From positions 24,687,260-24,751,259 of the forward strand of contig OZ010573.1 in NCBI GenBank assembly GCA_963932145.1: 64,000 nt of DNA, in the 5' to 3' direction. The DNA comes from Acanthosepion lycidas. Lineage: Eukaryota > Mollusca > Cephalopoda > Sepiida > Sepiidae. This document shows positions 21,885-32,149 of this stretch, piece after piece; positions within the stretch are counted from its first letter, which is position 1, and each line of letters starts with the position of its first letter. The translations under genes were made by a program, and so were the position numbers. The notes under the pieces were generated by a model. The model made no database searches. It was not told the origin of the DNA and saw only the letters and a list, made by a program, of their open reading frames with translations.

Positions 21885-22710
21885 TATTGGCTGCCGCAAT
21901 CTTAACAACATAAAGTATGCAGATGAGACAGTCTTGATAGCAGACGTAGAAGGAAATCTACAAAAACTACAGAAGGTAGTGAAGGAAAGAGAGAAGAAAG
22001 GACTAAACATCAATTGCAAGAAGATAGAATGCATCGTTGTTAGCAAAAGGATGAATCGAAAGTGCGATTTGCAAATCGGAGGTACCAAAATCAAACAAGT
22101 GCGGAAATTTAAATATCTCGGGAATGTTTTAACAGATGAAGGAAAGAGCGACACTGATATCCGAAGTCGTATTTGGATAGACAAGAAAGCATTCCAAAAT
22201 CTAAGCACATTACTAAGAAATAGGAACATTTCTCTAGAAATAAGGAAAAGAATACTAAATTGCTATGAGATATATGTTCTGTATGTCAGTACATGGTGGA
22301 TAATCTTCTCACAGATGAAGAGGAGACATAAAGCAATAGAAATGTGGTTCTATAGAACGATGATGAGGATACCGTAGACCGAACATGTGAGTAATGATGA
22401 AACTTTGGAGAAAAGGGAAACAAAAAAGAAACTAATACTCAACATCAGGAAGAGACAGTTGATGTTTCTGGGGCATGTAATGATGAAGTGACAGTGCTTG
22501 GAAAATTTGATACCCACAGGACAGATTGAAGGCAAGAGGGACAGAGGAAAATAACGCATAACATACTAACTTGACTAAATGGATGGCGGAATAGGGTTTA
22601 GAAAAGATAACAGACAAAGTTTTTTGAGAGCTACACGGGACAGGAAGTTGTGGAGAGCCATGATTGCCTACGCCCTGAGGGTGGCGTGGCACATAAAAAA
22701 GAAGATTACA
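21885..22710 (+). pseudogene. RTE-like LINE reverse transcriptase 3' half
   Basis: The frame through 21916-22377 begins KYADETVLIADVEGNLQKL; the catalytic YADD is YADE (21916-21927), a conservative loss of the second Asp. It continues INCKKIECIVVSKRMNR, KIKQVRKFKYLGNVLTDEG, RKRILNCYEIYVLYVS and MWFYRTMMRIP. After a stop at 22375-22377 the fragment goes on as EHVSNDE, KRQLMFLGHVMMK and a GGAAGTTGTGGAGAGCC block up to about 22710. These words are typical of the endonuclease-reverse transcriptase LINEs abundant in molluscs, probably RTE-like. N-terminal endonuclease and RT fingers are absent. At least nine shorter fragments of this family occur in the window. Confidence 0.8.
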
Positions 22711-23530
22711 TATCTATGGAATTCAAATATTTGGGAAAATAGGTAGGTCTGGTAATATTATCACGTAGAATAGCTAATAAATAGCATAAAGTCATAGACA
22801 TCGAGAAAAATACTTATCGTCTGATACTTTGAATTTAAATGAATAATAGATTTTTTTTTCAAACCCTGTAAACTTTCATATCAACTTTCTCTCTTCCTCA
22901 TACATGACAAATGTAATTTTGAAAGAAACTCTCCTTGTCTGACATCCGGGAGCTTTACAGTCTTGTTTACCGGATGACGGATTTATCTCCTGATAACACG
23001 ACGGCCAGTTAAAAATCATTTAATCTTTTGCTGTTACCTTTCTGAATAATTTTAGCTTCTTAGAAAATAAATTTTATTTTTAACCTCCATAATATAACAG
23101 AAGTAGACAATTTGAAGGTTTCTACATTTCAGTTGTATTTAATACACACACACACGTAACGAGTGACGACAGTTTGGTTAAAAAAAGCCACCTTAATTAA
23201 AAGAGAAAGCAATTTACTAAGAAAAATTGTGTAGAAAGTGCTTTAATCAACCTATCATCCACAGACAATTTACGTACAGGTACTTAAAACATTTTACCTT
23301 TCTTGGCAGATCTATTATTACAATGTGGTATATTTAATAACAAAAATGATGGAAACAAAAAGAAATTAAATGAAATCGTCTAGTTTATATACCTAAATAC
23401 ATATTTAAGAAATTAAATTAAATTTCAGCATCCCGTTTTGTGCACATGCGTAGTCAGATCAACGTAAACATCACTTTAGTCCGATGAAATCCTAAAAGAC
23501 GAAAAAGGTCACACGAAAATTTTTTCCATT
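22711..23530. other. Unassigned interval
   Basis: AT-rich; a short CA run at 23143-23155. Nothing recognised. Confidence 0.45.
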
Positions 23531-23533
23531 TTG

Positions 23534-23574
<41 letters not shown>
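23531..23574. repeat. (TA)n microsatellite at Tc1 left border
   Basis: The TA run ends at the left terminus of the Tc1 element. A matching TA run borders the right terminus at 25096. Confidence 0.95.
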
Positions 23575-23577
<3 letters not shown>

Positions 23578-25092
23578 TGCGTGCCAAATTATTATCGTAA
23601 TAACTTTTTTTCTAATATTTCAAAAAACGTCCAATCAATTCACACAAAATTTTCACACAATGTTGGCAACACTGACCTGCGCAATCACTGCACAATGTAA
23701 ACAAACTGGCGCCATATTTGTTATCAGCACGGTGATTTGAGCGTGCCAAATTATTAGATAAGTGTAAGAATTTAGTGAAAAGATGGGCCGTAAAATCAGT
23801 TTAAGTGATGCTGAAAAGAAAACTATCACCTCAGAACTCTCAAAAGGTAAATCTACCCTAGAAATTTCTAAAATGATAGGGAGGTGTCATCAAACAGTGA
23901 AAAAGTTCACTGCCGACCCTACACAAGTACGCAAAAGGGCAGATAAAGGCAAGCCGAGGGTTATTTCACGTCGTCTCATGTCACGACTTAAACGAGGGGC
24001 CACGAAGAACCCTGGACTTTCCAGTCAAGAGCTTTTCAGTTGCAATGGGGATTCTACTGTGACTAAAAGTACTCGGTGTCAGTATCTGAGGGAAATAGCA
24101 ACAACAGTCAAACATGTATCGAAGCCTCCATTGACGAGAAATCACATTCAAAATCGATTGAAATGGGCCAAGGACAATATGAACATTGAATTCTCTAAAG
24201 TTTTATTCACAGACGAAACTCGAGCAACACTTGATGGGCCAGATAGATGGTGCAAAGGCTGGGTAATGAACGGACAGGATCGCCATTAGCGTTTGAGACG
24301 CCAACAAGGCGGTGGAGGCATAATGATCTGGGGTGGTATTATTGGAAAAACATTAGTGGGCCCATAGAGAGTACCAGATGGCGTCAAAATGATAGCTGAT
24401 GCATATATAGCGTTTATGAAGGAGCATCTTGAACCGCGGATGAAAAAGCAAAAAGTTGCCTTCAGAAAGGCCAATGTTTTTATGCAAGATAATGCTCCCT
24501 CACATGCTGCTCACAAGACTACTGAATATTTGAAACAGGCTTCGATGGACCTCGAAAAATGAAGTGGTCAGCAAATTCTCCGGATTTGAACCCAATCGTA
24601 AACCTTTGGAGCATCATGAAGCGAAGACTATACGCCGATGGACGACAATTCAAGAGCAATACTGAGTTGTAGGAAGCAATTCTTGACATATCTCGCGGCA
24701 TTATAGTTAACAAATTCTATGGATCATCGACTTCTTCAAGTAATTTTAAAACAGGGAAAGCACATTCCCTATTAATTTGTTTAAAACTGTGCCTTTATTG
24801 TATCTGTTATTATTTGTTTGATTATCTTATTTATTAGCTTCTTTTGATCATAAAGATTCACGTGCAACATTAATAAACGTTTTGTTTGCTCAATTCTGGG
24901 AATTTGACTAAACCTTTCTAATAATTTGGCACGCTCAAATCACCGTGCTAATAACAAATATGACGCCAGTTTGTTTACATTGTGCGAAAATTTCAGTGAT
25001 TGCGCAGGTCAGTGTTTCCAACATTGTGTGAATTGATTGGACGGTTTTTGAAATATTAGAAAAAAGTTATCTCGATAATAATTTGGCACGCA

Positions 25093-25095
<3 letters not shown>
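23575..25095 (+). mobile_element. Nearly complete Tc1 element with IR/DR ends
   Basis: A 1.52-kb element bounded by long terminal inverted repeats, 23575-23757 and 24918-25095, about 90 percent identical by eye. Each TIR carries the word GCGTGCCAAATTATTA at both its outer end (23579-23594) and its inner end (23743-23758), with reverse complements in the right arm. This IR/DR layout is known from Tc1-family elements such as Sleeping Beauty, where the direct repeats bind transposase. The element sits inside a (TA)n tract, so the exact TA duplication cannot be resolved. Confidence 0.9.
23783..24750 (+). pseudogene. Tc1-family transposase, broken
   Basis: ATG at 23783 starts an N-terminal helix-turn-helix region (ISLSDAEKKTITSELSKGKS, then STLEISKMIGRCHQTVKKF). 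The first catalytic Asp is in LFTDET at 24212-24214 (residue 144). A TAG at 24287-24289 interrupts just before MIWGG, a second TAG lies near 24365, and a third follows near 24669. The second Asp is in FMQDNAPSH (24488-24490). One A appears lost from an A-run at about 24557, shifting frame before WSANSPDLNPIVNLW. The third catalytic position (24598-24600) is Val, not Glu. Allowing for the lost base the spacing is 36 residues. The copy cannot encode an active enzyme. Confidence 0.9.

Positions 25096-25133
<38 letters not shown>
25096..25133. repeat. (TA)n microsatellite
   Basis: TA run immediately right of the Tc1 element. Confidence 0.95.
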
Positions 25134-25135
<2 letters not shown>

Positions 25136-26075
25136 ATAGTGTATGTGTGTGACTACATGGACGAAACTAGATGAGCATCACTTTGAACGCACTAGTGGCT
25201 CACCGTAATACATTTGACCATAATTTAAACTTAATAAACGCTAGTCTGATCAGGAAAGAAAATGCATTGAGAGCTAATCACGCAGTTCTCAACAATAAAC
25301 TTAAAACCTGGACTAAGTATCATTTAAAAAAAAAAAAAAGACATGCAAATTTAACAGAAAATAATAACTGTCTTGTCAGCTGATATATTCTGGTACGATT
25401 GCATGTTTTTTAGTCTCTCAAAGGGTGTGCATACTTACATTTATATCTTGGTCAGCTTATGAACTTTCCAGCCGATTCTTATATAACTAAAACACGTTCT
25501 GGTTCTCTGGCCGTCGGATCTGATAAGGTAATTTATTGCCGCTTTTATCGCATTTTCCTTGCATAATTTTGTCTTTCATTCCAACTTAAAGTCGGTGAAA
25601 CGTGTTGCTAAAAAGCTTTTCCCCTTTGTCTCATTATCTCCACACACACAATTTATCAAAACGACAGAATTCGACATTAAATGACCTGGAAAAAGTTGAT
25701 ATGCCGTAAAACGAAACAGTCGAAATTTACTAAAAAACATTTACATAAAAAAGATGTTTAACCATAATTATTGTTTAATTATCGTTATCGTCCAAGAGTT
25801 ATTTCTTTTTAACGAGAATCAGCTGTATTTCGTCTTCGGGGGGAGCACTAAAGAAATGACTAGTCCCCGGAGATTCCAGCTCCATGACAGTACTTACTCA
25901 TTGCAGTATCAGGGGAGCTTTGTGGGTTTGTTCTAACACCTTTGCATCACTGGTTGTAGAGATTGCGCCACTTTTATCTTAGCTAACATGAAACCGATTT
26001 TGTTTTACATTTGCCATCGTTTTGAGGTGAATAAATACTGGATTAGTTGTGTTTCCTCACCACTGTTAAATAACT
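25134..26075. other. Unassigned interval
   Basis: Short ORFs at 25171-25383 and 25754-25936 carry no motif; no repeats recognised. Confidence 0.45.
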
Positions 26076-26236
26076 TTACACACACACACACATACATACA
26101 TATACACACATATACACACATATACACACACACATACATACACACATACATACATACATACATACATACATACATACATACATACATACATACATACATA
26201 CATACATACATACATACATACATACATACATACATT
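26076..26236. repeat. (CA)n/(CATA)n microsatellite
   Basis: CA repeat grading into a CATA tetranucleotide array of about 150 bases. ORFs reading through it (MYVCMYVC or THIHTYIHT) are artefacts. Confidence 0.97.
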
Positions 26237-26852
26237 TTATTCATCTGACAAGTCTGTTTAATTTTTATTGTATTATTTCAATTTTCGGGTAAGAAGCTGT
26301 ACATCCCAAAATTCTTGATAAATTGATATAATGCTCCCCTTCATTGGACAGGAGTTACCATGCTTGTAAGTGGCTTTTTGCATCACCCATTTACACTTGA
26401 TATTTTCACGCGCCGGTGGTCTTTGGGATTTACATATCCCCGTTATTCTCCTGTAAGTATTACTTGAGAAAATCCTACAGGATCTTGTGAAAGAGTCTTT
26501 GTTGGTCTTTCTTTCTCGTAAACAATTACGTAGTCAAATGGTGTTAAATCCTATTCACGTCACTGCCACATCGACACTGCATCTTTACCTATTATGCCAC
26601 AAATAGGTCATCCAGCCGAGTCTACAATTGGGAGAGGGTGAAGCTATCTAGAGAGCTATTGTCGGTAATTATTTTACTCATCGGTTTCTATAAGACACCT
26701 TCAGACTAGACAGAAACCGCATATACATGGACCTGGTATATCTACGCTGATACGGAGAAACAACGAAGCCTGATATTGTTAAATATTTCCAACTGAATTA
26801 TGATGAGAATATGTGATATATAAAAGTTACATAAAACACACACATATATATA
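26237..26852. other. Unassigned interval
   Basis: No recognisable element or coding signature. Confidence 0.45.
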
Positions 26853-26935
26853 TATTAAAATAAAAAGAAAGAACAGTAAGATGTATAATCCACAGTTCTT
26901 TAGCGTTTATTTTTAAAGCCAGTGTTCGATACACA

Positions 26936-26979
<44 letters not shown>

Positions 26980-27061
26980 TACTGCGTATCGAACACTGGT
27001 TTTTGAAAAATAAATGCTAAAGAACTGGATTATAAACCTTACTGTTCTTTCTTTCTTTTTA

Positions 27062-27068
<7 letters not shown>
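26853..27068. mobile_element. Foldback MITE with (TA)n core
   Basis: Left arm 26853-26940 (ending GTTCGATACACAGTA) and right arm 26978-27068 (starting CTACTGCGTATCGAACACTG) are inverted copies at about 85 percent identity, around a (TA)n core at 26943-26977. A longer TA run follows at 27066-27118. Words shared by the arms include AAAGAAAGAACAGTAAG and TTCTTTAGC.TTTATTTTT. Confidence 0.75.

Positions 27069-27118
<50 letters not shown>
27069..27118. repeat. (TA)n microsatellite
   Basis: About 50 bases of TA bordering the foldback. Confidence 0.95.
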
Positions 27119-27121
<3 letters not shown>

Positions 27122-28464
27122 GCACATGAGTACTGATGCTAATAAAATAGTGCTCGATAATAACAAAGCTATTAATTATATTAATAATAAATATACATTT
27201 TTTCTCACTGCTAACACAAATCTGAGTTTAATACCAATACAATCGTTAGGTGTTGATTGAAAACTGAACTACATATATGCCTTCATCTGTCCCACCATGA
27301 ATAAAAACTATAACTTATACGTATAATACAAACAATGCGAACTGGAGAAAATCGAAACTGTCTTCTAATATTTTCCGAAGGTGAAACGACCAGATTGGTA
27401 GTTTATTTTGTGTTACTTGTTGGGACCATGTTTCTTCTGTTCTCTTAACTGCCGTAGGCAAACATGTATTGCCTCTTCGCTGTCTACATAGCAACTAGGT
27501 TCGTCACTCCCACAAAATGACGTCACTCATCGGCTGTTGCGTGACCCTCATCAATTCATCTTACCTAAAGGGAGATAATCGCCCTCTACATCACAGTTAT
27601 ACTCAAAACGTTTCCGACGCGTGTCATCTTACATGTAACATTTTGGGAGTTCCCAATCAAACCCTTTATTCTATCCACGGTTGAGGGGTTGAAGATTGTT
27701 CTCATCCGTTTTCCATGTCGCGGATATATGTCCCATCAGTTCGTACTTACCTTCCCATTTTTGTCAATTGTTTATTTCTCCAACTGAAAAAGAGTATCTA
27801 ACTACAAGACCCAAAGATAACATCACCACTTTATAAAACTCATATCTGCTGTTTTTTTCCGAGTTACTACTAACCATTTTAATTTAACTTTTGTGTTGCT
27901 TGTCCATTTTAAGCACTACCAAATTCAGAAAAGAAAACAAGAAACCAGATTTATGGGGTCTGGTAGTGCTAAAAATAAAAGAAATGAACCAGAAACACAA
28001 ACAAGGAAAACAATATTACATCTAAGTGTGGAAAGCAGAATGTGAACAATTTATTCTCGTGGATTAAATAAAATGTTCGGTTCGAAAGACAAAGAAAGTT
28101 ATCGAGTACGAAGATAGATACCTAAACACGGTCAGGAGGGTGCAACGACCGAAAATTGTGAGCTCCCTGTCCCAAATAGCAAAGTATATAATAATGATAA
28201 TTCCTCATCTCAAAAATAGCGACAAAAATAAAACGAATCAAAAGATACAATAAAAAAAATATAATTTCTTAGCAGTATGGGTTTGTTATTTAATATCGAG
28301 ATATTTTTCCTATGGCAAAGAGGCGTGTTAGAGTGACATCAAGTAATGTCTATTGTTACCACAGCAACTGAATACATCATTACTAACTACAGAGACTAGG
28401 TTGTGTGACCGATAAATAGAGTCATATTGTTTTATCTGTTTTAAACAAGAGCGATATTAGTTTT
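27119..28464. other. Unassigned interval with a single CRE
   Basis: A consensus CRE (TGACGTCA) at 27518-27525 lies in a somewhat GC-richer stretch (27380-27660) with an inverted CCAAT word (GATTGG) near 27390 and AAGGGAGATAAT, a word common in mollusc non-coding DNA, at about 27569. No ATG/exon signal was found with it. Confidence 0.3.
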
Positions 28465-28775
28465 AAGTTTGTCAGTTACAATAAATGAATAAATAAATAA
28501 AATAAACCCTTTTCATACCATGTAAAATGAATTAATAATGAAGAAAAACAGAAAATGGAGAGAACTTAAACAGCTGACTTCGATCCGAAAATTCAAAAAC
28601 CGAGGCTTTTCCTCTTTTCACCATGTGATTTTCTAAGATTAGGCGTCAGTAGATGACTTCGATAACCTAAATCTGGACATTAAAATCGAGATAAAAAAAA
28701 CAATCTTATCGTCGCTACACCTAAACAACAGCGCCAATTCTTACTTGCATATTACAGATAGTAGTAAAAAGAGGA
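28465..28775 (+). repeat. Anonymous repeat R, copy 1 left part
   Basis: It aligns with 29810-30035: the shared words run from GTTACAA and ATAAATAAAAT through CAGCTGACTTCGATCC, TTTCAAAA-like sequence and ATTACAGATAGTAGT. The copy is split after 28775 by a 699-bp insertion and resumes at 29484. Identity is unknown; the CTTCGATCC word could be a B-box relic. Confidence 0.6.
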
Positions 28776-29474
28776 GAAACATGAACCTTCATGTCGGCAA
28801 AAATATGGACAGTTAAAAAGACGGTTTTACCATGATACCGCTATCATTTTAACTCCCTTCGCTCTTCGGTAATATTTATTGTTTTAAAAACAATGATTTG
28901 AATTACAATAAAACCTAAACATATTAAAGTGAATTTCTATATTTTCCTTGTTGAGAATTTACAACAAAAATAATTAATACCACTTATTTATTAGATTGTT
29001 GATTGGAATGGTTGGTAAAACATCAGCTTGTCGACTGATTCGAACGTTATAAAATGGTAAATAAGGATTTACTTATAGTTGCTTCACATAATTTAAAAAT
29101 TTAGTAAATGTTTATAAAGTTATGAATAAATTGTTTTCGTATTTATTTTTTTTATAAAAATTGGTAAAATGATAAATATAGCACTGCATTAGTCTTAATA
29201 CAATTATATTAATTTTTAGAATGTTGTAAATCTAAAATTATTCTTGCAAATAATATCTAAATAAATAGTGCTCAAGTTTTTTTGTTGTAAATTATCAAGA
29301 AAAAATATTTAAATTCACTTTCGTCATATGTTCATTTTATTACAATTCTCATCATAGTTTCTTTAAACAAATATTGCCGAAGAGTGAAGGTAGTTGAAAT
29401 AGAAGCGGTTTTCACGGGGAAAAACGTCCTTTTAACATCCCGTTTTTTTTGCGAGCACAAAAGTTTGTCAGCCC
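28776..29474. mobile_element. Mutator-like foldback element, 699 bp, 9-bp TSD
   Basis: Both junctions carry AAAAGAGGA (28767-28775 and 29475-29483). The arms, about 28790-28985 and 29262-29460, are inverted copies. The best block is ACTCCCTTCGCTCTTCGG on the left against ACTACCTTCACTCTTCGG on the right, extending through GTAATATTT and GTGAATTT. Repeat R copy 2 (29810-30150) is the corresponding empty site. A 9-bp duplication with TIRs of about 200 bp fits the Mutator (MULE) superfamily; there is no transposase, so it is non-autonomous. Confidence 0.75.
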
Positions 29475-29483
29475 AAAAGAGGA

Positions 29484-29640
29484 TTTGACTCGACCTATTG
29501 AATTTCCCTTGTAATTAAAAAACCCCCCAAAAAACCCTACTGTCCAGCTCTGCGTTTGGGATCTATGATCCCCCCTAGTAGTCACATAATTACTTCATAT
29601 CCGCCACAGGCCATTATATCGATTCTGGTTTCTCCTAGTA
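29484..29640 (+). repeat. Anonymous repeat R, copy 1 right part
   Basis: Continues repeat R after the insertion: TTGAATTTCCC, then TTTGGGATCTATGATCCC, equivalent to GTGAATTCCC and TTTGGGAACTATGGAC in copy 2. The end is approximate. Confidence 0.6.
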
Positions 29641-29693
29641 TGATTTATCTTGCATTATCTGTTCATAAAATCGATTTCTTTCCTCATATTTAA

Positions 29694-29694
<1 letters not shown>

Positions 29695-29732
<38 letters not shown>
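29695..29732. repeat. (TG)n microsatellite
   Basis: A GT run of about 35 bases. Confidence 0.95.
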
Positions 29733-29733
<1 letters not shown>

Positions 29734-29809
29734 ATAATCTGTGTGTTTGGGCAGCCTGTACACTTTTCCAAAATACTCTTAGAAGCTCTGCTTGTGGTTG
29801 GAAATGTAT

Positions 29810-30150
29810 TGTAACAGTTACAAATCAATAAATACATAAATAAAATGAGAAACTTTTTCCAGTATGCAAAAGGAAACGGAATACCTTAATCAGCTAAATT
29901 CGATCCCAGAATTTCAAAATTATCCTTTCCTTCTTTTCATCGCGTGCTTTTGCCCGGATCGGACATTTAAACAACAGATCCCATCTCTACATTCATATTA
30001 TAGCTAGTAGTCAAAGGAGAACCTGATTCACCTTGTGAATTCCCGCAGTAATAAAGAGGTTCTACCGTCTCTCTGTATTTGGGAACTATGGACAACCCTG
30101 TGCGTCAGATAATCACTTTACAACCACTACAACTTTTATAACTCAACAAA
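29810..30150 (+). repeat. Anonymous repeat R, copy 2 (uninterrupted)
   Basis: An uninterrupted relative of 28465-28775 plus 29484-29640. At the point where copy 1 is split it reads AGTAGTCAAAGGAGAACCTG without insertion, so it acts as a paralogous empty site. It lies in direct orientation to copy 1, so local duplication or independent insertion are both possible. Confidence 0.6.
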
Positions 30151-30689
30151 ATTTATGACTATTTTAATATTCAACCTTACTCTTTTGACGGTTGAATTTT
30201 GACACATGTGGACCTTTAATATCAACGATGTGATGTAATGTGATTTACATACATTGATAGAATATTCTCCAACAGCGAAAGAAACTAATTCTGTGGTTGA
30301 ACACAGCAGTTTTGGGGTAAAATGAATGAATTAATCATTTAATGTCAAAATCCCTATTGTTATCAGTTACCTACACGACAAAAAAATGCTACTTAGCTTA
30401 TAAAAATTATAGCGACACTAACATTAAACCCATTGTACTCATGAAAGCTTTCAAAGAGACTAAATCTTAGTGTTTTTGTAAGCACGTGTAATAGTCAAGA
30501 ATCTAAACTTTCATCATCTGTTTAACCTTTTACTTATCGTTAGGACAATTATTTCGTATGGGATTGCTATTAAAGCTCTACTTTTAATAGCAACTATTCT
30601 CAAATCACTTGAACTGAATGAAATAACAGCATTGTTAGAAACTAAAGACAATCTCTAGTTTGTGGGACAGGGAAAAACCAAGTTGTATT
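30151..30689. other. Unassigned AT-rich interval
   Basis: Nothing recognised. Confidence 0.45.
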
Positions 30690-31000
30690 AGAAATTATTT
30701 CTAATTCTATAAAGTATCTGCACAAGCATCATTTTCAGCAAAACATTTTTTAAAGTTCTTTTTGTCATTATGCTTATTCCACTTGAATTTTCTATTCGAG
30801 ACATAGCTAAATAGAGCTGACCATGATAGAAATATTTTAATAATTTTCTAATATTTTTAATAATAATAAATTTAGCAAACTTACAACTTTTCATTTGCTT
30901 AAATAATTCATCAGACACAAATCTAATGACACAAATATTCGACTTATTTAAATAATTCCGTAAAAGATTTAGTAATGTGAAAATGTCAGACGAAAACAAT
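30690..31000 (-). pseudogene. Helitron/Pif1-type helicase C-terminal remnant
   Basis: The minus-strand frame (103 codons, 30999-30688) contains YFYHGQLYLAMSRIE at about 30828-30784 and KRTLKNVLLKMML after it. This matches the last helicase motif of Helitron and Pif1-like proteins, usually HGQLYVA(C/M)SRV followed by a TKNVVY segment. No other helicase motif or Rep domain was seen upstream, and the flanks are AT-rich and featureless. It is likely a decayed Helitron end, but the short match could be overread. Confidence 0.45.
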
Positions 31001-31660
31001 GGTTACTACAAAAGCTGCAGTAAATAAGATAACTAATGTTGGCGAATGTAAAATTACAGAATTCTATAAAAATTGTAATATTTAAAAAAAGTATTTATTG
31101 TATGTTTGCTTAAAAAAGTTATTTTTGTAACGTTTTATTTAAATGTAAACATACTGATATTTTTCTGTTAACTTACGACTGAATCTTGACAATGCAGATA
31201 TGCAATCTTCCTATAGAATTAAAAAATATATATCGACTGAAACATTATTTATATTCGTTAATTTAAAAAAAAATTGAATTTAAAATCAGTATCACAGATG
31301 AAATATTTATTAAAATGTACATTTAAAAATTGTTATGCAAATTAAATATTTCCGCTTATATTGTAAATGCAATTTGTTAGCGATATATAGTAGAACTTCT
31401 TGATCTAGGCCGTTTTTTTTTGTTTTATTGTTCAGAAGAGTGAAAAACAAGGAAGCAGCTAAAACACGTTTATCCACTAGAAGTGCCGTTTATATTAATA
31501 AAAATTAATGTCGGATCAAAAAATCCATTTAAATATTAGTGTTGTATACGTTTCAGGTACAAGATAGAAGCTAGCAGATATAGATTAATAGAAGTACAAA
31601 CGACAGTTATGCGGTCCTTAAACAGGTAATTCAAACCTTGCTCTAACAAGATGGTTTTCT
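31001..31660. other. Unassigned AT-rich interval
   Basis: Very AT-rich, possibly more decayed Helitron. No motif seen. Confidence 0.45.
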
Positions 31661-31830
31661 GTGGCCAAATTGGTAGCTACACGTTTCGGCTATAGAAGTT
31701 TCCTTGACGGAAAAAGGGATACGGGTTCGATTCCTGTCGGGAGGCACATTTTTCTTTGGCATAACCTCTCGACACAGGCTGGTTGTTATTTCACTGTTTA
31801 GGAGATAGCAGCTCAAACATGTATACCTAA
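31661..31830 (+). mobile_element. Class-II tRNA-like SINE
   Basis: A box GTGGCCAAATTGGTAGC, an internal TTTCC-TTGAC-GGAAA hairpin in the place of a long variable arm, then a B box GGGTTCGATTCC with a closing stem ACGGG/CCTGT. The architecture parallels the tRNA-like block at 38306-38400. The anticodon arm does not form, so this is not a working tRNA gene. Confidence 0.55.
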
Positions 31831-31841
31831 TAGTGTGACGT

Positions 31842-31844
<3 letters not shown>

Positions 31845-31882
<38 letters not shown>
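31845..31882. repeat. (TA)n microsatellite
   Basis: TA run of about 38 bases. Confidence 0.95.
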
Positions 31883-31884
<2 letters not shown>

Positions 31885-32149
31885 TGTATCAAAATACTTT
31901 TAGAAACTTTGTGAGTTCCTCACACAAACAAGGACAAAAGTTCATATAAACATTACTCAAATCCTTTTTAAAAGAAAGTTTATGATAGATGGCGCTGTGT
32001 TGCCATTGGGACTAAGTTACATTTGTTATTAGTGTACACTTGTGGCTAGTCTGTCTTCAACGTTTAACGTATGTAGTAGCGAGTTAACAGAAGTGTTCCA
32101 TTTAACAATGGCAAGATATTCATTTCGTGAGCGGCCAGATATAATACAG
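31883..32149 (+). other. Possible DNA-transposon 5' end
   Basis: Starting from the TA run, GGTGTATCAAAATAC leads into 5'-leader-like sequence (TAGATGGCGCTGTG) and an ATG at about 32108 that opens MARYSFRERPDIIQRK. The opening resembles the N-terminal helix-turn-helix of some Tc1/mariner-related transposases. It is lost after about 15 codons where the LINE begins. Confidence 0.25.

Noticed and set aside
26005-26248. Overlapping ORFs of MYVC or THIHTYIHT repeats
   Set aside because: They read through the (CATA)n microsatellite on both strands.
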